DNA from: Phytoseiulus persimilis | Taxonomy: Eukaryota > Arthropoda > Arachnida > Mesostigmata > Phytoseiidae | Assembly (NCBI GenBank): GCA_037576195.1 | Contig: CM075102.1 | Location: 48,542,745-48,606,744, forward strand | Length of the DNA stretch: 64,000 nucleotides | Reading direction: 5' to 3' | Part shown: positions 13,596 to 25,383 of the stretch, in pieces | Position numbering within the stretch: the stretch's first letter is position 1 | Layout of the letters: each line of letters opens with the position of its first letter | Made by a program: the position numbers and the translations under genes | The notes under the pieces: model-generated | Seen by the model: only the letters and a program-made list of their open reading frames with translations | Databases searched by the model: none | What the model was told of the DNA's origin: nothing

Positions 13596-14541
13596 CTCGT
13601 GCTCTTCCAGACGCAGTTGGCTCTGTGTGGCTTCGGAGTCGACTTTCCGGGACTCATTCCGCCCTGAGTCATCCTGGTCCACAGAGCTGTGAGTCCGATG
13701 AGTCTGGCCTCTTTTCCCAGGCTTCATTTCTCCAGGCTTTCCCGGAACACTCGACGATCAGTTTCTGGGAGTGTCTGTTCGTGAGTCTACCGAAGAATCG
13801 GGAAAGTTCCGCATATCGGAAGGGCTCCGATACGAGAAACCGCTGTGAGGAGACCGTGCAGCTCGCGAACGATTTTTTTGGAACGAACTCGCCGCACCTA
13901 GGTGGAAGAAGCGTGTCGCAGGTACAAAGCACACCTGGATCCAAATACGGCCTCGGAAGTAGGCGAATAGTCAACGAGCCGAAGAAACCCAGCGAAACCC
14001 GAAGATGGGGAGCTCGGAGTGCTAGTGTGGTGGCGACTCCTTCCGAGGAGGAAATTCTTCCATCAGTTTTAGCTTTCACATAAATGACAACTGTTCCCGA
14101 AAGCGGAGCAGATAATCCGAAAGATGGGCGACGATTGCGAAGCAGGCTTGCCAGCGGGACGTATCCGCAACCACTTCCGCACACTCATAACGCACTCAGA
14201 GAACATTCAACGTTTTTGATCGTGATACGAGGAACAGACGACGGATGATTTTAGAAAACGGACAATTCAAAACTAGGCTCAGGACGAGGAAAGCGAAAAA
14301 ATCCACGAGTCCGAGTCCACGAGTCCAGGTGAGAGCGCAGAATCTCGGAGACGGGTACGGAGCCAAAAATCTCTTATTCTTAGCCACAAATGACCGGATT
14401 CTGAGGCTGACCGTGATTGGGGTCGATGGATTCCCATGCGCTTCCAGGAGCAGGTGCGTCTGTCCCGCTTTGGAGTTAGACTTTCTTGGACTCATTCTGT
14501 TCTGCTTTATTCTGGCCCACAAAGCTGTGAATATCGGGACT
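13596..14541. repeat. Diverged pair of ~105-bp direct repeats
   Basis: Two segments about 840 bp apart (about 13596-13705 and 14434-14541) align over their full length with roughly 70% identity by eye. Shared stretches include GGACTCATTC and a CACA(G/A)AGCTGTGA block at the right end. They may be the two ends of one decayed element or two copies of an ancient dispersed repeat. No terminal motif or target duplication was found. Confidence 0.4.
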
Positions 14542-16750
14542 TCAGTCTCGTAATCCGACAATCTTGTGATCTCGCCCTCTCGAATCGCTATCGATCTCTA
14601 TCATCCTCCGACGAACGTCATCTAATGGCACTCGAACTTCTCGAGTTGCGAGTCCGAGTCTGCGACCCCGACTCGGGCCCGTGCAGCCCCTGATGGGATG
14701 CATGAGCTTATCGAAGCTTAATCTCAGTGGAATATGACCTGGAGTCACTCCCATTTTTCGAACCGGCTTCTGAGGGTGGTCAGCTCCCATTTGGGTGAAG
14801 AACATAGGTATGAAGGACAAAAGTAAACAGGACATCCTTAGGCTCCGTTAGATATCGGCAAGGGTTTGAATGGGTGAGGACCACATGACATTGGCTCAGC
14901 CGTGCTCGATTGTTGAAACCGGGAAGACAAAACCGTTTCTGACACTATGTCGTTGTGTGCGACTATGTTGTGTTCAGCTTCTGAGATGAATTGGGAGTGA
15001 AGGGCTGCAACATATCAAGTCTCAACTGAAACAGAAGAGCCGCTAAAAACACGGAAGTCGGCTCTGACGTGAGCTGACCGTTCCATTCGGGATGATGGGA
15101 CGATAGCCGTGGAACGATCTGTCGGGTGATTCGGTAAGTTTTGGCTATGGAGCATAGAGGAAAATAACTGTCTTCAGTCGGCTTTCTCAAGAGCGACTGC
15201 CGATGAAACCCGATAGAGCTCGCTCAGCGACGGTGCGAGAATACCTCTGAGACGATCCGCGGCAGACGGAATCGCTCGAAAGATTCCTGAGATCCCCTCC
15301 TGACTCCGGAGTGTTCTCCTAAATCGGAGCGATTCTCAAAGGTCTCGAGAATTTTCGGTCCAGTGGTGGATGACAAACGAATATCCAGCAGGGCGCCGCT
15401 GAGTTCGAGTGCTGTGTTCAAAGCTCGGTTGCTATTCCGGATCAAGGCTGTTCGCCGATGATGGGGCCAACGATTGAGAAACTCCGCCTCGGGATGAATT
15501 TTCACGTGGCTGACGACGGCCGTGGCGAGTTAATCGGAAGCTGCTCTCGGATGCTTCCCTCTAGACGTCCGATTTCGGCTCAACCCGAGCGGGAGCTCAG
15601 CACGATGAGCGTAATCGGCTCGGGTACACGAAACTGGTCCGTCAGCTGCATTGGATGGCTTACTGCTGCTGATGTCATGTTTCCAGCCAGATGCTCAGAA
15701 GAATTAATATGTAAATAGAAAAACCTTGTGGCTCAGAAGGAGTCTAGGTATACCGCTGATCTCGAACGAACTGCCGTATTCATCATTGACCAGCCTGCTT
15801 GTCATGCGCTCAAAAAGTGGTGATATTCGCAGGATGTAATCATTGAGAACGGATGCCTGTGTCCCTCTTTGTGAGCCGTCCGACTACATGCCGTTGGTTC
15901 TTAGTCGATCCGATCAATCGCGTGAGAGATCATCGAGGACAAACACACAAACAGATCGCGTGCAGATATCGTATACATGTGCGCGAGGGAGTACGTCATC
16001 TCAGCCATGGCGTCACCTGCCGCGCGGACCGGTAGGAGCTTGAAGCGAACTTGGAGCAGGTCGGGGGATTGGATGAGGTAAGGTTAGGGCTCGGACAAGT
16101 GAGCGGAGCGATGCAAGCAGACCGACAGGTAGCGCACTCGAAATTTTGCGAGGAGATCCCATGAGAACAGGTTAAGGCTTCGGGGGCCGGTCGAGGCCAT
16201 GGCCGAGTTGACGGGAGCCCATGAGCGCGATATGGGAGACTCTCCCAGTTTGCTCGGAGTTTAGAACCCTTGTAAAGTCTTCTCACATAGCTGTTCAGGT
16301 TTTCAGAACTCGACAATATTCTGGGGTAAACTATCGTTCCCTCTTCTCGAATTGTTTCCTTCCTTGAAAGACCTTCGGCCTTGAGCACCTCGTCGGCTGT
16401 GTTGGGGGCAAGTCGATCGGATTGATACGGCAAGTCTTACGAGGATCCGTGAAATCATTCATCCGGTCTTCCTGAGGAACGATATGACGCCAACGATTCC
16501 CAGTGCTCACGAGTTTTCAGGAGAAAGGTATCTGAGCGTAGCAATCGTCTAGCTTCAATTATCATGCGATATCGAACCACTTTTGAGTGGATCAATTCAG
16601 GACTGGGATGCCATGCTTAGGTGATCGGCGCTAACAGCCACTCGGAGAGAGTATCAGATCGAAGACATTTTCATTCGTCGCGATACCTTCACTGAGGCAA
16701 GCGTTAACAGTCCTACCACTGATACGTCTCTGATCAGAGAACGTTGGGGA

Positions 16751-18417
16751 ATGGCTCATCTTCCGGATTTCAACATGATGTGCTGTTTGTTGCAAGTATA
16801 CAGCTACCAATATGGTGCAGCGATCGTGTTTTTCGGAACTTCGGAAGAGCTCAACAGCTCGTCCTGTATGGGACAGAGTTCCAGCTACATCGTTTTGCAG
16901 AACTTGAGCGTGGTTCTCGATACCATTGCATCGGGTTCATACAGTAGAAGAAATTCGTGGTTGCTGTTCTCGGGACGGGATTGGATTAGCTGGAAGCTCG
17001 GAGCCTGGAGCTGGGAGCGTACTCCGACAATCTCGGTCTGAGTCGCTGGCTTCTCCGAGATGAGATCCTCGTCGAAGGTGTGAACGTCCCGATCGCGTCG
17101 AAGTTTCCGAGTTTCTTCTCCTGTCTTTTTGTTGGGTTGCAAAACCGTTCTGCTCACGTTCCTGCCAGCTTCACGAAATGCTCGAAGAGGAGAACTGTTT
17201 CTTGTGCGAACGTTGGGACTGTTGAAGCCTTTCCAGATGATAAGGAGTTATTGGTCCTTTGCCTCTTTTCGGCTTGTACTTGGAAAGCAGAAGGATTAGA
17301 CCATGACCATTTCGAACACGTGAGGAAATTCCTCAACATGAGCTCTTTGGCATTCACGTTCGTGAATTCATCCAATGCGAACGTGAGCAAGGATCTTGTA
17401 CGAATGGTGGCCACCCGTCAAGCTCACATATTCTTGACTCCCCTCGTGCTCAACTACGAGAGGCTCTTGAGTGTGACGCACGTGAGCAGCGTGAACCTTA
17501 TGGAATACAGAGTTCTTTCATGGCGGCGTCACGTGAGAATCAAGGGATTAGCCGGTTTTGTGAGCTTGTTCGACAGGGAATGCTGGCTTGCCACATTCCT
17601 CTATTCCTTGGTTCAAATGGTACTTTGTACCCTGATAACTCGGCACTGCCTCGAAGCCTGGACCGCCGTGATGTCTGCGTTCCTGTGTCAACCTCTTCCT
17701 AACCGAGCGGAGATGAGCTGGAATGTGAATAAGCTCTCCATGAACATAACGTCGTTCCTTCTCGGATCCATCTTCCGTAACAAGCTGACATCGTGCTTCA
17801 ACGTGAAGTCAGCCGTTTCAATCAACGCGCCCAGTGAGCTCGAGAGAGCGCTCACCGAAAGAGTGATCGAGGCGGTGTGTGTGGGCAAATTCGACTATTT
17901 CACCGGTCAAATCAGTCGATCCTCGACCGATGATATACATCGAGTTCTAGAAGAGTTCGACAAGTCTGGAAAAATCATGCGGGCGGCGAATCCTCGAGGC
18001 TGCGTGAAGTTCACTGCTTCCGATGTCACACATTCGGCCGTTGTATACTCTGCCGAGGATCACATCCACACTCAGTTCGAGAACACGAACATTCATGTCA
18101 GTCGGGACCCGGTCTACACAGCTTTAGTCGTCTTCTGCCACGCTCCTTGGCTCCCGTTCAGGGAGAAGCTCACCAAGCTTCTGTTCTATTTGACGGAATC
18201 CCGCACAGACGACAACTATAAAAAAGGGAAAGGCAATATGGAGGCTCCCAAGGTAATAGCCGAGATACCAGCAGCTCTCGGCTTACCAAACGTGGCCGGC
18301 GCCTTCTATATGCTTGTGCTCGGACAATTGGTTGCTGTCGCTGTTAAACTTTCGAGCAATGTGAAGAAGCTTCTCGCATGGAGTCGCATCACCGTTCCAT
18401 CCGAACTGATTCCCTAG
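16751..18417 (+). CDS. Ionotropic receptor (IR)-like chemoreceptor, apparently frameshifted
   Basis: This is a probable variant ionotropic glutamate receptor of the chemosensory IR type, a ligand-gated cation channel of the plasma membrane. Two adjacent frames are needed. Frame A (16751-17041) reads as an amino-terminal region. Frame B is open from 16990 to the stop at 18417. They overlap, so a small indel near 16985-17005 best explains the break; no GT-AG intron is obvious there. In frame B a segment containing LTPLVLNYERLLSV matches the iGluR S1 pattern of a small residue, PL, then T/N-x-ER. Hydrophobic stretches follow at the expected places for the channel, then an S2-like lobe. A final helix with GAFYMLVLGQLVAVAV matches the last membrane segment, and the stop lies about 24 codons after it. 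No in-frame ATG precedes the S1 region in frame B. A decayed paralogue lies at 34.6-35.0 kb. The IR assignment rests on pattern only and the gene may be a pseudogene. Confidence 0.5.
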
Positions 18418-19092
18418 AGGACGCCAACAGGTCGAGTCCAAGGAGCTCCAGGGTCCTTGACAGCATTACCTGAATAATTTGAAGAGCCCGAGCATGCGGC
18501 TTTTGGAGGTCGCATACACGAGCGAGTAGCACCGCGTGCTAAATCGAACCGCTCCTGGAGTGTTCTCATAAATCTACCGATAGGCGCCCCATGGTGGCAA
18601 TCATGGTATCCGCGCTGCAACCGATGCTTCCGTTCCCGAGAAAGATATCCAAGAAATGCTGATTGCTGTGCATTATCGTCGGGAAGTTCGCTCATTGGCT
18701 CCTTTGCAACGGACTGAAAATGCACCCCGGCGAATAATGCATCGGCGTCATTGATTCTTGACGCGATCCCAGTACTTGAAACAGGACTAGATGTGAGATG
18801 GGTAGAAAAGGTGGGTTATAATCCTGGAAACCTCGAAGTGAATATGGGGTTGAATTGTGGAGAGTTGATTCGGGGAGGAGCGGTGCTCCCGGTCGGGTCA
18901 AAGTTTCCGGAATTCCTCCTCAAGACTGTTTCCTGCTTATCGAACCAGGTGTTTGGGAGTGGATGATTTTCGCTGTGAGCGTAAACACCGACGATACACT
19001 CCTCGATGGCAGCCAGAAGATGATTTTCTGTGGTACTCCATGTATTTGAGCTTCGATCAGGAGATTTGAGAAGAGAGAATTCCGAATACAGG
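18418..19092. other. Intergenic, nothing recognised
   Basis: This stretch lies between the IR-like gene and a short signal-peptide-like open frame. No AATAAA signal was noticed close to the IR stop, and no transposon termini or tandem repeats are visible. Confidence 0.4.
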
Positions 19093-19395
19093 ATGGAATT
19101 TCTGAGCGTAATCGCTTCGACGCTCATATTCCTGAATTGGACGAATGCCGGTTCGCTGGAAGTACCCAATTCAATCGGGCACAACTACTTGAGCTCCATT
19201 GCTGGATGTTTGGCTCATGCGTTCCAGCAAGGTGATACGAGATCTCGAGAGGATCTGGATCTCTTCGTCGACCGAAGTGTACGGGGCAGCATTTTTTTGG
19301 TCGGAGTCATCTTGTCCCTCGAAAATTGTGAGGGATCGTGTGAGGAATATCTGACCTGTTATGGGTGCTTTCAGCGACCGAGGGCGAAAGACTGA
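19093..19395 (+). CDS. Short open frame with signal-peptide-like start
   Basis: A 100-codon frame starts with an ATG followed by a hydrophobic core (MEFLSVIASTLIFLNWTNAG) that looks like a cleavable signal peptide. The next residues (SIGHNYLSSIAGCLAHAFQQ) look like an amphipathic helix, and a cysteine-containing tail follows. IR-type receptors begin with a signal peptide and a short extracellular domain, so this could be the first exon or a surviving amino terminus of a second receptor copy just downstream of the IR-like gene. No following exon was identified before the repeat element at 19.5 kb. The assignment is speculative and chance cannot be excluded. Confidence 0.25.
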   Translation: MEFLSVIASTLIFLNWTNAGSLEVPNSIGHNYLSSIAGCLAHAFQQGDTRSREDLDLFVDRSVRGSIFLVGVILSLENCEGSCEEYLTCYGCFQRPRAKD

Positions 19396-19499
19396 ATGAA
19401 GGTGATCTCAGATGTGAATCGAAAGTCGTCGTATCGACCCGACATTCCAATATCCGGAGGATTCGGTCATTTCCGAATAAATTCCACCGGAGGAGGTAC

Positions 19500-20729
19500 C
19501 TCAATTCCGCCTCTTCGGGGAGTTATGTGGGGGAATGCGTGAGAAAGCGAAAAAAAAAAGAGATCAGCCAATGGGCAGGGCCTAGAAAGAGGGTTGGATA
19601 CGATTGCTCGCGATTTTTCGAGGAAACGAGATCAATTCCATTGGTTTTCCGGCGAATGACCGGCTTGAGTCCGATCGGTGTATACCCCGGAGGCCGAAAA
19701 ATCGAGCCCGAAACGCATGGAGCCGAAAAATCGAGCCCGAAACGCATGGAGCCGAAAAATCGAGCCCGAAAAGCATGAAGCCGAAAACCTCCTCTCCTAA
19801 TAGCGGAGCGGTCGGAACTGGTTTGGTGGGGCGGAATCGCAGCTTCGTTACGCTCAGCCTACCTACTTCTTCTGCCTCGCTTACGTCCTCGCTATTCCCA
19901 ATCTACGGTCCCCTGTACGAACTGAGCAGAGGTGTAGCTGCTACAGGAAGCAATCTGCTGAACGGGAATCTTGTAGTTTCCGAGGTCTGCTTGCTAGAAC
20001 TGGAAAGGAACCTTCACCTCCGGCTCTAGGACTATTCGCAGAATACGCTGTTCCGACACCTTGTTCTTTCCCACCGGAAGGGGGCAACCGGAATCGATCA
20101 GCGATTGCTCCGCTTTCTGGAAGTGAATCGTCGAAGTCACCGACGGCCGGTGTACTCCGTGGTCAACAAGTGATTCAGTGAACCAGGCGGTCCGATGATA
20201 CCACGTATCGGTGCTCCCAAATCACCTCAATGAGCCTGTAGCCTGCCTGGGACTCGCAGTGACACCGAGCGGCGAGTCGGGCTCAATTGAGAGTAATCCA
20301 ATGGAGTCTCACGAAGGTACAGATCGACGGAATGACACAAAAGTTCCATCCCGCCAAACCAGTCCCGACCGCTCCGCTGTTGGCAGAGGAGGTTTTCGGC
20401 TTTATGCTTCTCGGGCTCGATTTTCGGCTTCATGCGCTTCGGGCTCGAATTTTCGGCTTGTTGGACCCTAACCGTCCGATCCAATAGAATTCGACTTTTT
20501 CCCGATAATTTCCGGGGACCTCGAGAGGAAACAATTGTTGGAAAAGGAAACAAAATTTTCAAAACCATCATCCTGACCACAATTCCCACCATATCCACTC
20601 CAATGAAGGATCGAAATGACTGCTAAATCCTCTATCACTTCTTGATTCTTCAGAAGAGCTGGGAGAATTGGCAAGAGTGTGCCCAAAACAAGTTCGGGCT
20701 TGAGAATTTCTGACTAAAATGACACCCTG
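19500..20729. mobile_element. CAGGGTG long-inverted-repeat element, with a nested element inside
   Basis: The right end reads CACCCTG followed by TA (20723-20731), the reverse complement of the CAGGGTG terminus seen at 46768. Segment 20467-20729 matches the outer right arm of the 46.8-kb element, and 19500-19680 matches its inner right half, including the GAATGACCGGCTT core. Between these two pieces lies an unrelated inverted-repeat block (19680-20467), which indicates a nested insertion. The left terminus could not be located; it is either lost or decayed. Confidence 0.6.
19680..20467. repeat. Nested inverted repeat with ~30-bp subrepeats
   Basis: About 170 bp at 19685-19850 reappear in reverse complement at about 20335-20466. 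The left arm contains three tandem copies of a unit of about 30 bp with GAGCCCGAAACGCATGGAGC; the right arm has two recognisable copies. The inner shared part contains AGCGGAGCGGTCGG(A/G)ACTGGTTT. The arrangement looks like a small foldback element inserted into an older CAGGGTG element. Confidence 0.65.
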
Positions 20730-21190
20730 TAAATTTAGATTCTGTTCAGACGAGCTCATGGAGGCAAGACAACCTTCACTCCGCTGATCGGCGCGAAATA
20801 TCCTCTTGGCAATTGCGAGATCCCTTCTCTCTAGAGAGCGCTCGGTCAAATCTCATCGAAATCAGTCTTCCAATCCATCCATTGCGATCATGTATCTGAA
20901 AAAGGGGGCTGTCAGAGAGGTGGCATCCGCCCGGCAGTTGGTAGTCTGAATCCTCGGACTCATACCTTGTTCGATAACGGCGGGTCTGCGAAAAAATCGA
21001 AGTCGACAATCGAGGAGTGCACCAAGCGGGCACCGGAGCCTGCAAAGTATAAGTTGATGCCGTCCGAGTCAGGTCCGACGACCTCAGGTGCTACACAGCA
21101 CAGCTGGATCTGCCATGTATGAGAGAGCGGGCACATTTCTACGGAGGCGTTCCAGCGAAGCGTTTTTACTGGACCCTTTCCCATCTTAAA

Positions 21191-21904
21191 GGTTGGCATT
21201 TTTAAGTCGGTAATTTTCGATTCCGATCTCGTTTCGGCCGTAGCTTTGCCAATCCTTGGATTCTGAAAATCAAGGAAAGGTCCACAGAAGATTTCGAGGC
21301 GGTCGTTTTCGTTCGTTGTTTGAGGGGACATGTTGACAATGGTGACGACGGCGTGGTTCCTTGAATGACCCATTTTTTTCCGAGTTTCCCTTCAAAATGA
21401 TTGAGGTAACGTCAAATTCCATCGGATCGAACTCACCAGCGTCGCGTTCACCCCGAATCTTGAGGCCTCGGAAAATGGCAAGCGATCGTATGCACCCCTT
21501 TTCTAGAGCCCTGGCATTTAGCCAATTCTGTTTTCCTCGCATTTTGCCTCGTAACTCCTCTCGACGACTCTTCGTTTCCGCCAGAAATCACCCTCATTCA
21601 GTTTTCCACCCTCGATTCCTTGAAGCATCTCCAACAGCAAAGTATGAGCCCTCGCCATTTTGCGAGGAATCAAGATAACTTCAATCGGTTCTCTGGCTCG
21701 TGACCGGCTCCCTCCTGTGCGTTCAACCCGACTCCGGCGATTCCAATCCGTGACGTGTGCCCGATAACTTTTAGGAAGATCTCGGGAAGAAAATAGGAAA
21801 CTTCCGGAACCACACCATAGCCGTGATTTTCATAATATCCAATTGAAATAAATCCAACAAATTACAAAGATACGGCCAAAGCGAAATCGGGCGGGTGCCA
21901 CCCC
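21191..21904. mobile_element. Related long-inverted-repeat element, decayed
   Basis: The left end (GGTTGGCATTTTTAAGTCGG) and the reverse complement of the right end (GGGGTGGCACCCGCCCGATT) are related to each other, and both continue into a CGATYTCGYTTYGGCCGTA block. The left end also resembles the CAGGGTGGCTTTTTTTAGTC terminus at 46768. Inner sequence shares a GTAACTCCTC block with the other copies. No transposase frame is present, so this would be a non-autonomous (MITE-like) copy. Confidence 0.55.
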
Positions 21905-22589
21905 AGGAAGCTGCCGCCGCTACGCACAGGTTTCAGCCACCGCAGTCTAAGAGGTCATGCCAAAACGACCGCGCCAAAACTACCGCGCCAGCGTGAGAGA
22001 CTCGTCATCAGTGATGACTCATCACTCCCCAACATGCCCAGACACATCCCTCAGGTCCCCCATCGAATTCCTGGGGCGAAGTTCGTGGGTCTCATCCAGA
22101 GAGGCCAGGTCAACAAGGGGTTGAACCACAGAAGCCCCGAATTCCTCGTTCTACCACCGGAATTCCCGACGACACTCCGGAAACTACTGCTGGTGTATTC
22201 CTCCAGCTCGAATTTCTTCGGCGTTTCCCTGAGCCAGCTGAAGCTCTTAGTGGAATAACCATACAGAAGGGGCTTGATGAGGAGGCGCGGTGGACGATCT
22301 GAATTCATAACCGTTTGATTGACGCATGCAATCGAGCCAATATGCCGCACCTACCTGGTCTCTAGAGGAAGCCTCCTTCCCCTTCTTTGGCCAGCCCCGA
22401 TTGAGAGCTAGAAGAGAGGCTTCGAACGCCTGAAAAGGGTCATCGACGCCCCACGATACTGCCGCCGTCCTCAACTCGCGCCACAGGCAGCATGGCTTCC
22501 GAATATCACTGAGGACGGAGGATGATTACGCCTCAAGAGTGAATGATTCAACGAATCCGGAAATCAGACACCATATAGAACCAGATCGA

Positions 22590-22993
22590 AATCGGAATCA
22601 CCTTCATGGACCTCCAAAAGTATGGTCAGATCGATATCGTAATCACCCTCATGAACCCCGAAAAGTATGGTTACATCTAGATCGGAATCACCTCCGAGGC
22701 ACCCGAAAAGTATCCCGAGGCAATTCGAGTCGGAATCACCTCAATGGACCCTGAAAAGTGTCGTCAGATGAACCTCGGAGTCGACCACGTGGAACACATT
22801 CAACATGGTCAGATCGACCTCGGGATCACCCCAATGGACCCTGGAAAGCACGGTCAGATGAACCTCGGAGTCAACCACATGCAACACGTCAAGTATGTTC
22901 AGATATGGGACACAAAAAGTATGGACAGATCAACTTTGGAAGCACCTCCATGCGCCCCGAAAAGGATAACCAGATCGACATCGGAATCATCAC
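22590..22993. repeat. Diverged 45-bp minisatellite remnant (~9 units)
   Basis: About nine imperfect units of 45 bp recur with the pattern GGAATCACC, then ATGGACCC, then AAAGTATGGTCAGATC. Position by position this matches the monomer of the large array at 36.85-46.3 kb (GGAATCACC, CCAGAGTTGG, AAAGTAATGGCCAGATTGG). Units differ greatly from each other, so this is an old array that is no longer being homogenised. A one- to two-unit fragment of the same repeat follows at 23358-23440. Confidence 0.8.
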
Positions 22994-23440
22994 CGAAGTG
23001 AGGTCAGAACGAGAGGAAATAATGATCTAGCCAGCTTTCTCGCTGCATCGATCGGAATCTAGACGATCTGATCCACTTTCCACTGGGAGAACTCAAGTAA
23101 CTAGTTCCGATCTGCTTTTGGATCGACCACTGAATTGATCGCAAGGCTTCTCGTTGATCGAATAGGGAACGCTCTCCACAAACTCGATCGACGTCCTACC
23201 CAATCACGCTCAACTTTGTACACGAAAGTCTTTCGAACACAGGGAAGACCCCTGAGCGACTTCTTTGAAGCTCATTGCAGCGGTTCTATGAATGGTCGGT
23301 TTCGACCAGGGGTAGTTTATCGACGAACATCGAATCCTTGAGGCGATATTCGAGGTCGTGAAGACCCCGGAATCCACTCCTTGAAGACCGGAGAATATGG
23401 TCAGATGTACCCCGGGATCATCTGTCTGTTTCAGTTATCG

Positions 23441-24290
23441 GCCGTCGACCCCCAGAGGTCCATATGGACTATTTTGAGAACCGCTGCTCCAGACCATCTT
23501 TATATTTGAGCTCTAGATCCAGAGAGGCGTTATATTTTATTTTCATCGTCTGTAACATTGAGCACGGACCTTCGATTTCCCATACTCATTCCCTTGGGAC
23601 AGATGGTTTTCGTAGGTATCGGCTTCAAAACTGGAGCTCGAGGATGCCGGAACCAAAGATCCTCGGTCAGGAGAAATAGGAGAAATAGTCATAACTGAGA
23701 TTTCGAGGTAGCTTCATAAATTTTCAGCAGGGATATGCCCACATATACATCGTCTGTCATGGTGCGCAGTCGAGAGCGATGCGGTCAGAGTGTTGGCTCA
23801 GGGATAGAGGTGAGTAAATTTAGATCCCAGCTTATGGGCAAGGCCACTCCTCGGCATCGATGTTTAAGGAGCTAAATACATCCAAGACAAACCTCGGTGC
23901 CTAATATAGTGGATCAGACAGCGTTGAGTCCTTGAACAACGCCGTCTAACACTCATTCGAAGCTTCGGAAGACGGAACCCATCATGAATATTTCTCGAAA
24001 TCAGCCCGATCTTCAGTAGGGTCCGCAGTAGGGAATTATGGAGACTTGACAAAAGGCGACATGTCCGCATAATATTTTAGAGAGTGATACCCTACTGTGG
24101 ATCTCTGCACCACTCTTCGTTCGTGCGTGATTTCAGGAATATTCACCAGGAACCTTCATCTCCGCATATACCGGGCGTGGGCTGGGTCAACGGTTCCCAG
24201 AAGGCTGGGCTGGCTCACAGGGAGTTTCTAAGGGAGGCTCTAAGCGCAGGGTAATCGGTAATACACTCTTTATTCAGAGGAAAGAAGAAG
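23441..24290. other. Nothing recognised
   Basis: This spacer between a minisatellite remnant and LINE debris holds only short open frames without recognisable domains, and no terminal repeats were noticed. Confidence 0.4.
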
Positions 24291-24748
24291 TCATCGCAAA
24301 TACCCATGAGGCTGGCTGTTAAGTTTCCTTGACACTCTCAAGCGAAATGAGTGATGTACAACATTATTTTTAGCGCGCGGGATGACATATTGTATCCTTG
24401 ATCTAGTCGAGGTGGTACGCGTGACAAAAAAGTTGAGGAAGTCCGGGCTACGGAGAACAGTTTTGAACAGCGTAAGGTCCTTTCTATCGAGGATGTCACC
24501 CATCGATTCAAGGGATAATGAGTTGGGGTCACAGTTACATTTGAAGGCGACTCTTCGCAGAAAGCGTTTTTGGAAGTTATCAAGAGCAAGAAGGTGGCGA
24601 GCGAGCCAGGGGCGCCATACCTCAGACCTAAAGAGCAGGGAAGGGAGAATAAGGGAGTAATAAGCCTTAATATATACATAAGGGAGTTTACAGTCGAAGG
24701 CACGAATAACAAAGTTAGCTGTGCGCGTGGCACGTAAGAGGGCATCAT
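24291..24748 (-). pseudogene. LINE (CR1/L2/jockey-like) ORF2 carboxy-terminal fragment
   Basis: Two overlapping minus-strand frames together read as the carboxy-terminal tail of a non-LTR retrotransposon ORF2 protein. The upstream frame (24338-24748) has an RYGAPGS block and a helical segment. The downstream frame (24291-24503) reads LDRKDLTLFK, then STRSRIQYVIPRAKNN, then HHSFRLRVSRKLNSQP. That is the familiar ending in which R-rich, F-containing text leads to an asparagine and proline near the stop. The change of frame between the two pieces shows decay. The reverse-transcriptase core is absent here. It may belong to the same family as the RT fragment at 28.6-29.8 kb, which is on the same strand. 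Confidence 0.55.
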
Positions 24749-25383
24749 TGAGATTCAGTCAGTCAGTCGCATGAAGCCTCACGCACAAGGCGAACGCCGG
24801 ATTCAGTCGAAACTATTCCCGGGTTGGTCTACATTGAGGACTTCACGACATTACACTCAGTTTTCATTTCGCTCAGATGAGCAGTTTTCGAGCGCATGAA
24901 GGTGGCCAGAACCCTGTTTTTCAGCTCGAATTCCCGTCCATAAATGGACTCGCTGCGGATAACGTTCCTTGTTTTCTCCTCGAATCTTTGTCTCAAGAGC
25001 AAACTCTCAGAGGGTCACAAGAATATATGGTATTGATGGAAATAAAAGTCGAAATTTAGTTGACCCTCCCTTCAAGCAGCGCTGTGGGTGAGACGGCGTG
25101 CACGAGGTTTTCCGCTCTTGCAATTTCGCCCCAAGTACTAAGTGCACGATGATGCACGTTCAACAGTCTTGACTCCGGCTCCGACTCCAAGATTCCGGCA
25201 CTAGCAGCCCCGAACACAGGAGCGCAAACCCGAATCCCGAATCACGATCGAACCTTCACGTAATGCTGTCGATGGTAATTTTTCCTGCGCTCTGAATATT
25301 ACTGCGGCATTCTGGAACCTGAATTCATTTATCAAACAGAACATCATGTCGAAGCCGAAGAAACACCATGTTGGAATCAGTAG

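Larger units (their letters stand above)
9112..16743. other. Mostly unassigned DNA (7.6 kb)
   Basis: No gene can be assigned here with confidence. Two items stand out and are listed separately: a 168-codon open frame at 9335-9841 (-), and a pair of related segments of about 105 bp at about 13596-13705 and 14434-14541. Around 14300-14680 the sequence is rich in GAGTCC/GAGTCG-type short repeats, which often occur near the ends of DNA transposons. The remainder contains only short overlapping open frames with no recognisable domain. Confidence 0.45.
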
